DNA from: Alkalicoccus luteus
GTDB taxonomy: Bacteria; Bacillota; Bacilli; Bacillales; Salisediminibacteriaceae
Direction: 5' to 3' (one strand)
NCBI GenBank assembly: GCA_052061695.1
Contig: JBPZEY010000002.1
Length of the DNA stretch: 64,000 nt
Shown in pieces: positions 59,562 through 64,000 of this stretch (positions within the stretch are counted from its first letter, which is position 1; every line of letters starts with the position of its first letter). Below the pieces are notes generated by a model that had not been told where the DNA came from, did not search any database, and saw nothing but the letters and a program-made list of their open reading frames with translations. The translations under genes and the position numbers were made by a program.

Positions 59562-60071
59562 ATGTATCCTGAAGAACAGTGGAGATGGTTCTCAGCAGTC
59601 ATGTTGAGCATACTCATTTTAGTATCAGTACGGCTGTTTGTCTTCTCCCCCGCTGTTGTAGATGGTGACTCGATGGAACCCTCGCTGAGACACGAGAATA
59701 GAATGCTGATCAGTCATATCGGCTACGTGTTTGACGAACCGGAACGGTTTGATATTGTCGTGTTTACGTCGAACGACGAGAGACACTATGTGAAGCGCGT
59801 AATAGGGCTTCCGGGTGACACCCTGTGGTATGACGATGGCAGGCTGATGGTAAACGGCATACCGGTAGCTGAACCATTTTTGACAGGTGAAGAGCCTGCA
59901 GTACCTTCTGAAGAGCGGTTAACGGTCCCGGATGAACACGTATACGTGCTAGGAGATAATCGGCTGAACAGCTACGACAGCCGCCATATAGGACCAGTAC
60001 CGGTTAACCAAATATCCGGAAAAGCAGAGTTGATTTTCTGGCCTCCAACAAATGCCGGTTTATTAAACTAA
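59562..60071 (+). CDS. lepB: Signal peptidase I
   Basis: A 169-residue type I signal peptidase with one N-terminal transmembrane anchor (about 10-30). The Ser-Lys dyad is Ser37 in GDSMEP and Lys78 in YVKRVIGLPGD. Box E is VLGDNRLNSYDSRHIG. It cleaves signal peptides of secreted proteins outside the membrane. It lies between rplS and rbgA, as in several Bacillaceae, but not in B. subtilis. The SD GGGAGGAG precedes the ATG. Confidence 0.93.
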   Translation: MYPEEQWRWFSAVMLSILILVSVRLFVFSPAVVDGDSMEPSLRHENRMLISHIGYVFDEPERFDIVVFTSNDERHYVKRVIGLPGDTLWYDDGRLMVNGIPVAEPFLTGEEPAVPSEERLTVPDEHVYVLGDNRLNSYDSRHIGPVPVNQISGKAELIFWPPTNAGLLN

Positions 60072-60096
60072 GTGTGATGCAAAGGAGAGGACACGT

Positions 60097-60945
60097 TTGA
60101 AAATACAATGGTATCCGGGACATATGGCGAAAGCGAAACGCCAGGTAACGGAAAAACTGAAAATGATCGATGTCGTGATGGAAATTGTGGACGCCCGTAT
60201 TCCGATGTCTTCACGAAACCCGATGATTGAAGAAGTAACAGAAAATAAGCCGAGATTAATGCTGTTAAACAAAGCTGACTTGGCTGATCCCCAAATTACG
60301 AAAGAGTGGGAAGCCTATTTTGAAAAAGAGAAAGTAAAGCCATTGACAATAGATGCCCAGCATGGCAAAGGAATGAAACAAATACCGGCCGAAGTGCAAA
60401 AGCTCGCAGCGCCTCTATATGAGCGGTGGGAGCGTAAAGGTATCAATCCTCGTCCGCTTCGCTCGCTGATTGTTGGTATACCGAATGTGGGTAAATCGAC
60501 CGTTATTAATAAACTGGCTGGAAAGAAAATCGCTAATATTGGCGATAAACCAGGCGTAACGAAGAAACAACAGTGGATTAAAATGGGAAGTACGCTTGAG
60601 TTGTTGGATACACCAGGAATTCTTTGGCCAAAGTTCGAAGATGAAGCCGTCGGCTACAGACTGGCGCTGACTGGCGCGGTGAAAGAAGAGATATTTGACT
60701 TTCAGGATGCTGTATTATTCTTTTTAACGTTTATGGCTGCTGAATATCCGCAGCTGTTGAAAAGCCGCTACAACCTGGAGGAGATTCCAGACGATAAAGT
60801 TCAGCTTTTTGACGACATCGGCAGACGACGGGGCTGTCTGATATCGGGCGGGCACGTTGACTATGACCGGACAGCGGAAATTATCTTTCGTGATTTTCGA
60901 CAAGGATTGTTTGGCCCAGTCACGCTTGAAAAACCTATATATTAA
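60097..60945 (+). CDS. rbgA: Ribosome biogenesis GTPase RbgA (YlqF)
   Basis: A 282-residue circularly permuted GTPase needed for late 50S assembly. The N-terminal IQWYPGHMAKAKRQ is diagnostic. The permuted motifs are LNKADL (G4), GIPNVGKSTVINKL (G1) and DTPGILWP (G3). The C-terminal ANTAR-like domain binds rRNA. TTG 60097 is the start, with AAAGGAGAGG upstream. Confidence 0.95.
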   Translation: MKIQWYPGHMAKAKRQVTEKLKMIDVVMEIVDARIPMSSRNPMIEEVTENKPRLMLLNKADLADPQITKEWEAYFEKEKVKPLTIDAQHGKGMKQIPAEVQKLAAPLYERWERKGINPRPLRSLIVGIPNVGKSTVINKLAGKKIANIGDKPGVTKKQQWIKMGSTLELLDTPGILWPKFEDEAVGYRLALTGAVKEEIFDFQDAVLFFLTFMAAEYPQLLKSRYNLEEIPDDKVQLFDDIGRRRGCLISGGHVDYDRTAEIIFRDFRQGLFGPVTLEKPIY

Positions 60946-61018
60946 CCATAATTTTATTATGTAAACATAAGGGGCGATCAATGTATCGTCCTTTTCATGG
61001 TGAGAGGGAGGGTACCTG

Positions 61019-61774
61019 ATGGCGACGATCAAAGCGATAAAACAGATCCTGCAGCAGTCAACGGATGAAAAAGCTGCAGCTCCATTCAGGCAGGACGGCC
61101 GCAAAGGTGTTCAGGCGGAGCTGAGAAAATTTGACAGAAAGCTTAGGCAGGAGCAGCAGTATCAGGAGTTATGGCAGGAAATGACTCGCTATGAGCGTGA
61201 TTTGCGTGACTATTGTTCCATTGCAGGAATTGATGAAGTTGGCAGAGGTCCTCTAGCGGGAGGCGTGACAGCAGCAGCAGTCATATTGCCGAATGAAGCT
61301 TATTTGCCAGGGCTAAATGATTCCAAGAAAATACCGAAACTAAAAAGAGAGCAGCTCTTTGAAGACATTCTGGCTTGTGCATCAGTAGGTGTAGGCAGCT
61401 GTACGCCAAAAGAAATCGATACATACAACATCTACGAGGCGTCTAAAATAGCGATGATTCGTGCGCTGGAACGACTGCCGGTTCAGCCTGACTACCTGTT
61501 AATAGATGCGATGGAGCTGCCGGTTTCTATCAGTCAAAAAAGGCTAACGAAAGGCGATACGAAATCCGTTTCGATTGCAGCTGCTTCTATTGTTGCTAAA
61601 GTAACGCGGGACAGAGAAATGGCCGAACTGGACCGGATTTACCCGGGTTACGGATTTCAAGCCAATGCAGGGTATGGCACGAGTGAACATTTACAGGCGC
61701 TCGACCGGCTTGGACCAACGCCGTATCATCGGCAGAGCTTTGCACCGGTACGGAACAGGAATCGCTTATCATAA
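61019..61774 (+). CDS. rnhB: Ribonuclease HII
   Basis: A 251-residue enzyme removing ribonucleotides from DNA. An N-terminal helical extension typical of Bacillus RNase HII (about 1-65) precedes AGIDEVGRGPLAG with catalytic Asp-Glu, DSKKIPK, LIDAMELP and ASIVAKVTRDREM. ATG 61019 has GAGGGAGG upstream. The order rbgA-rnhB is conserved. Confidence 0.96.
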   Translation: MATIKAIKQILQQSTDEKAAAPFRQDGRKGVQAELRKFDRKLRQEQQYQELWQEMTRYERDLRDYCSIAGIDEVGRGPLAGGVTAAAVILPNEAYLPGLNDSKKIPKLKREQLFEDILACASVGVGSCTPKEIDTYNIYEASKIAMIRALERLPVQPDYLLIDAMELPVSISQKRLTKGDTKSVSIAAASIVAKVTRDREMAELDRIYPGYGFQANAGYGTSEHLQALDRLGPTPYHRQSFAPVRNRNRLS

Positions 61775-61798
61775 CGAGATAAACAGAGGGGTGTAGCC

Positions 61799-63286
61799 GT
61801 GGATATGCTTCATATACTGCAGAATCGAATCTCAGCAGAATCGGGATGGACGTCTGCTTTTCGCCTGGAGCCCGGCAGTATTATTGCTGGCAGGGTGACC
61901 GCGATTTACCCCGGGAATACAGCTAAGCTGCTTGTAAACGGTACGATGATGACTGCCGCACTGAAAACGGGGGTAGAAAAAAACCGTCACTATTGGTTTC
62001 GTGTTGAGACTTCTGATTCTATTCCCATTTTAAAAATCGTCCGCGAGAGCGGTACACAAGCGCAGCCGGAGAAAATGCTTCCACAGTTAAACATGGCAGC
62101 ATCTAAACCTAATATCGAAACAGTACGGATGCTTCACAGGCAGGGATTTCCTTTGACAGGCAGTCACATTGAAGCTGTCACGAACATCAAAGCCCGAGAA
62201 ACCATTCCGCCGGTGAAATTGGAAGAAGCACTGTCGCTCCTTCATGCGAGAGGCGCTGCTGTGAGGCAGGATACGATTCAATCAGCACTTGCGTTATCGG
62301 ACACCGACAAGCTTGGTGCCATGCTTCGCACCTCCGCAGAAGCTGTTCCGCCCGGCAGAGAAGGCGAATTTCCCTTTTTGCGTGCTGCTGCTTCCCGGAC
62401 CCTCGTATCTCATCCTGCGATGGTGGAGCGATTCGTTAATGAATCGCTCGTACAGGAGGGAAGAAACAGAGAGCTTCTGTTACATGTGCTGTTTGGAAAA
62501 GACAAGCCAAATGCTGCTGCATGGCCGGCTGCAGTCAGGGAGATCGTGCACGCGACCGCTCAAATGAAAGGGGTGGAACATGCATCAGGAGCAGTGCAGA
62601 TTAAGCTGACAGAGCGCACGCTTCCGCTCTTCTCTGCCCGATCAGAAATTCCGCAGATCCGCAGTGATATGCAGACAGCAGCGCTCATTCAGTCTTCTTT
62701 ATCGAGAAGTCTTCTGCTCGAGCATGCGCTGTTATTCCCTAAAAAAGAGCCAGGAACTGGTGTGCAGCCCGGAAGTTCAATAGAGTTAGGAAGAATCAGA
62801 CTGGAGCTTAGCCTGCTGCAAGCAGCTGTTCCACAAGCAGCAGGAACCGCAGAGGCAGCGGCCCGTATTCTTTCAGGATTACAGCTTGTTTCCCAGGAGC
62901 AGCTGCAGGTGCCAAGCATGATGAGTGCGATCCAATTTCCAATTGATCAAACAGGCCTTCACATTCAATGGTCCGGTAGACGAACACATGACGGCTCTCT
63001 TGATCAAAACCACTGCCGGATGCTGTTTTATTTACAGATGGAGCATTTTGGTGAAATAACCGTCGACGTGCAAATTCAAAACCGCATCGTATCTATTGCC
63101 GTTTACAGCCGTCATCCAGAGCCGGCTGATCTGAAAGAGCATTGGTATAAGAAGCTGGCAGCTGCTATGCAGGAAAAACAATACAGCCTTTCAGGTGTCG
63201 CATGGAGGCAGGAAACAGATCAACAGATAAAGACGCCATCCGCAAAAGCTGTGCTCCATACTGGAAAGGTGGACGTACGCATATGA
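61799..63286 (+). CDS. ylqG: YlqG-like protein of unknown function
   Basis: A 495-residue protein identified mainly by position between rnhB and ylqH. It begins with a beta-rich segment (LEPGSIIAGRVTAIYPGNTAKLLVNG), then a long helical middle, and a C-terminal domain (about 375-470: HIQWSGRRTHDG...YLQMEHFGEITVDVQIQNRIVSI) resembling the C-terminal part of the flagellar hook-length protein FliK, which is an inference from pattern. GTG 61799 has GAGGGGTG upstream; ATG 61805 is possible. It overlaps ylqH (ATGA), itself an FlhB-like gene, which strengthens a link to type III export-like proteins. Confidence 0.7.
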   Translation: MDMLHILQNRISAESGWTSAFRLEPGSIIAGRVTAIYPGNTAKLLVNGTMMTAALKTGVEKNRHYWFRVETSDSIPILKIVRESGTQAQPEKMLPQLNMAASKPNIETVRMLHRQGFPLTGSHIEAVTNIKARETIPPVKLEEALSLLHARGAAVRQDTIQSALALSDTDKLGAMLRTSAEAVPPGREGEFPFLRAAASRTLVSHPAMVERFVNESLVQEGRNRELLLHVLFGKDKPNAAAWPAAVREIVHATAQMKGVEHASGAVQIKLTERTLPLFSARSEIPQIRSDMQTAALIQSSLSRSLLLEHALLFPKKEPGTGVQPGSSIELGRIRLELSLLQAAVPQAAGTAEAAARILSGLQLVSQEQLQVPSMMSAIQFPIDQTGLHIQWSGRRTHDGSLDQNHCRMLFYLQMEHFGEITVDVQIQNRIVSIAVYSRHPEPADLKEHWYKKLAAAMQEKQYSLSGVAWRQETDQQIKTPSAKAVLHTGKVDVRI

Positions 63287-63585
63287 AGCACCACGTTAGA
63301 AAAAAAGCAGCTGCACTCGCGTATGATCCGGCAAAAAGCCCCGCCCCTTCAGTTAAAGCAAAAGGGGCGGGGCTGCGTGCGGAGGAGATCATTCAGCGTG
63401 CAGAAGAGAGCGGTGTTCCGCTGTACCGGGATCCGTCGATGGCAGAAGTACTCTCACAGCTGGAATTAAATCAGGAGATACCGGGTGAACTATATGATGC
63501 TGCTGCGGAGATTTTTCTATATATATACAGGCTCGATCAGGAAGAAAAAGTCCGCAGACTCGCTGGTAAAAAGCCCGGTCCATAA
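63283..63585 (+). CDS. ylqH: FlhB C-terminal-domain homologue YlqH
   Basis: A 100-residue soluble protein similar to the cytoplasmic tail of FlhB: AAALAYDPAKSPAPSVKAKGAGLRAEEIIQRAEESGVPLY and ELYDAAAEIFLYIYRLD. The NPTH autocleavage site of FlhB is absent. Its function in Bacillus is unknown. ATG 63283 has AAAGGTGG about 11 bases upstream. The coding sequence contains a 13-bp perfect inverted repeat at 63337-63374. Confidence 0.85.
   Translation: MKHHVRKKAAALAYDPAKSPAPSVKAKGAGLRAEEIIQRAEESGVPLYRDPSMAEVLSQLELNQEIPGELYDAAAEIFLYIYRLDQEEKVRRLAGKKPGP
63337..63374 (-). repeat. GC-rich inverted repeat in ylqH, terminator-like on the minus strand
   Basis: AGCCCCGCCCCTT (63337-63349) and AAGGGGCGGGGCT (63362-63374) are perfect complements with a 12-base loop. 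Read on the minus strand the stem is followed by TTTTT (63337-63333), giving a canonical intrinsic terminator. On the plus strand no T-run follows. Confidence 0.7.
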
Positions 63586-63636
63586 AAATTTAGAGTTTTT
63601 TTATCGTTATCGGTGTATAAACCAGGCAATCTATTG

Positions 63637-63642
63637 TAAAAT
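63637..63642 (+). promoter_or_regulatory. Candidate -10 of sucC
   Basis: A TAAAAT 81 bases before sucC, without a clear -35. A weak repeat AGCCT/AGGCT near 63659-63679 lies in the leader. No gene is seen between ylqH and sucC. Confidence 0.3.
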
Positions 63643-63722
63643 GATGATTGTGTGAAAAGCCTCTCATTCAGAAAAGGCTCACATTAATTCAAGCACCAAC
63701 GACTCAATTGAGGAGGATGGCT

Positions 63723-64000
63723 ATGAATATCCATGAGTATCAAGGTAAAGAAATTTTACGTGACTATGGTGTGGCTGTCCCTAACGGTAAAGTTGCTTAT
63801 ACGCGCCAGGAGGCCGTTGACGCAGCAAAATCTTTAGGAACAGATGTAACCGTTGTCAAAGCGCAGATTCACGCCGGAGGAAGAGGTAAAGCCGGTGGTG
63901 TAAAAGTAGCTAAGAACCTGGACGAAGTCCGTACATATGCTGAAGAGATTCTCGGCAAGGTTCTCGTTACCCATCAGACTGGACCGGAAGGAAAAGAAGT
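63723..64000 (+). CDS. sucC: Succinyl-CoA synthetase beta subunit, N-terminal part (truncated by window)
   Basis: The first 92 codons of an ATP-grasp subunit of the TCA-cycle enzyme making ATP or GTP from succinyl-CoA. MNIHEYQGKEILRDYGVAVP and VKAQIHAGGRGKAGGVK are diagnostic. ATG 63723 has GAGGAGG just upstream. The gene continues past the window; sucD is expected to follow. The ylqH-sucC order is as in B. subtilis. Confidence 0.96.
   Translation, partial: MNIHEYQGKEILRDYGVAVPNGKVAYTRQEAVDAAKSLGTDVTVVKAQIHAGGRGKAGGVKVAKNLDEVRTYAEEILGKVLVTHQTGPEGKE

Noticed and set aside
1..64000. CRISPR arrays, insertion sequences, prophage genes or attachment sites
   Set aside because: No regularly spaced repeats, transposase, integrase or terminal inverted repeats were noticed in the window.
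1..64000. tRNA or rRNA genes
   Set aside because: No tRNA-like T-loop (GGTTCGA) with cloverleaf context or rRNA sequence was recognised.

Overview
This window is a chromosomal housekeeping block from a member of the Bacillaceae (Firmicutes). The basis is gene order: ileS-lspA-rluD-pyr operon, then yicC-remA-gmk-rpoZ-coaBC-priA-fmt-rsmB-prpC-prkC-rsgA-rpe-thiN, rpmB, yloU-fakA-sdaAB-sdaAA-recG-fapR-plsX-fabD-fabG-acpP-rnc-smc-ftsY-ylxM-ffh-rpsP-khpA-ylqD-rimM-trmD-rplS-rbgA-rnhB-ylqG-ylqH-sucC. This is the Bacillus subtilis order with local edits. G+C looks near one half by eye. Many start codons are GTG or TTG, each picked out by a strong Shine-Dalgarno (SD) sequence. The acid-rich proteins and a YuiF-type antiporter would suit a salt- or alkali-adapted species, but that is only inference.

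Layout. 1-2539: tail of ileS, then lspA and rluD. 2541-14896: a complete UMP biosynthesis operon (pyrR-pyrP-pyrB-pyrC-carA-carB-pyrK-pyrD-pyrF-pyrE) with a promoter and three PyrR-type attenuators, ending in a SAM methyltransferase. 14897-23254: the most species-variable stretch: a small membrane protein, a YuiF-family antiporter, a heterodimeric ABC exporter, and a minus-strand pair rqcH-DUF3891. 23331-37261: yicC to thiN, with a TPP riboswitch in front of thiT-thiN. 37267-44374: rpmB (minus), yloU, fakA and a DegV-family FakB, serine dehydratase, recG. 44385-48860: the FapR-controlled phospholipid and fatty-acid operon and rnc. 48861-49921: an inserted segment with a 434-base stretch lacking a convincing protein gene, a strong terminator, and minus-strand kapB and yfkK. 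50075-63585: smc, the SRP pathway (ftsY, ylxM, ffh), translation genes, signal peptidase, rbgA, rnhB and ylqGH. 63723-64000: start of sucC.

How the genes work together. The pyr genes make UMP and import uracil under UMP-sensing PyrR. FapR senses malonyl-CoA and its genes start lipid synthesis; FakA/FakB can feed host or recycled fatty acids into the same PlsX/acyl-phosphate pathway. PrpC/PrkC are the paired phosphatase and PASTA kinase. FtsY, Ffh and YlxM form the SRP targeting system next to signal peptidase I and II genes. RqcH handles stalled ribosomes.

Most of the window is ordinary. Points worth a second look are the 48861-49294 interval (candidate structured RNA or orphan gene), a minus-strand intrinsic terminator embedded in ylqH, an Asp-to-Glu change in the DR motif of RqcH, an Asp-to-Asn change in ThiN, and the absence of spoVM, def, rlmN and yloB from their usual B. 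subtilis positions.
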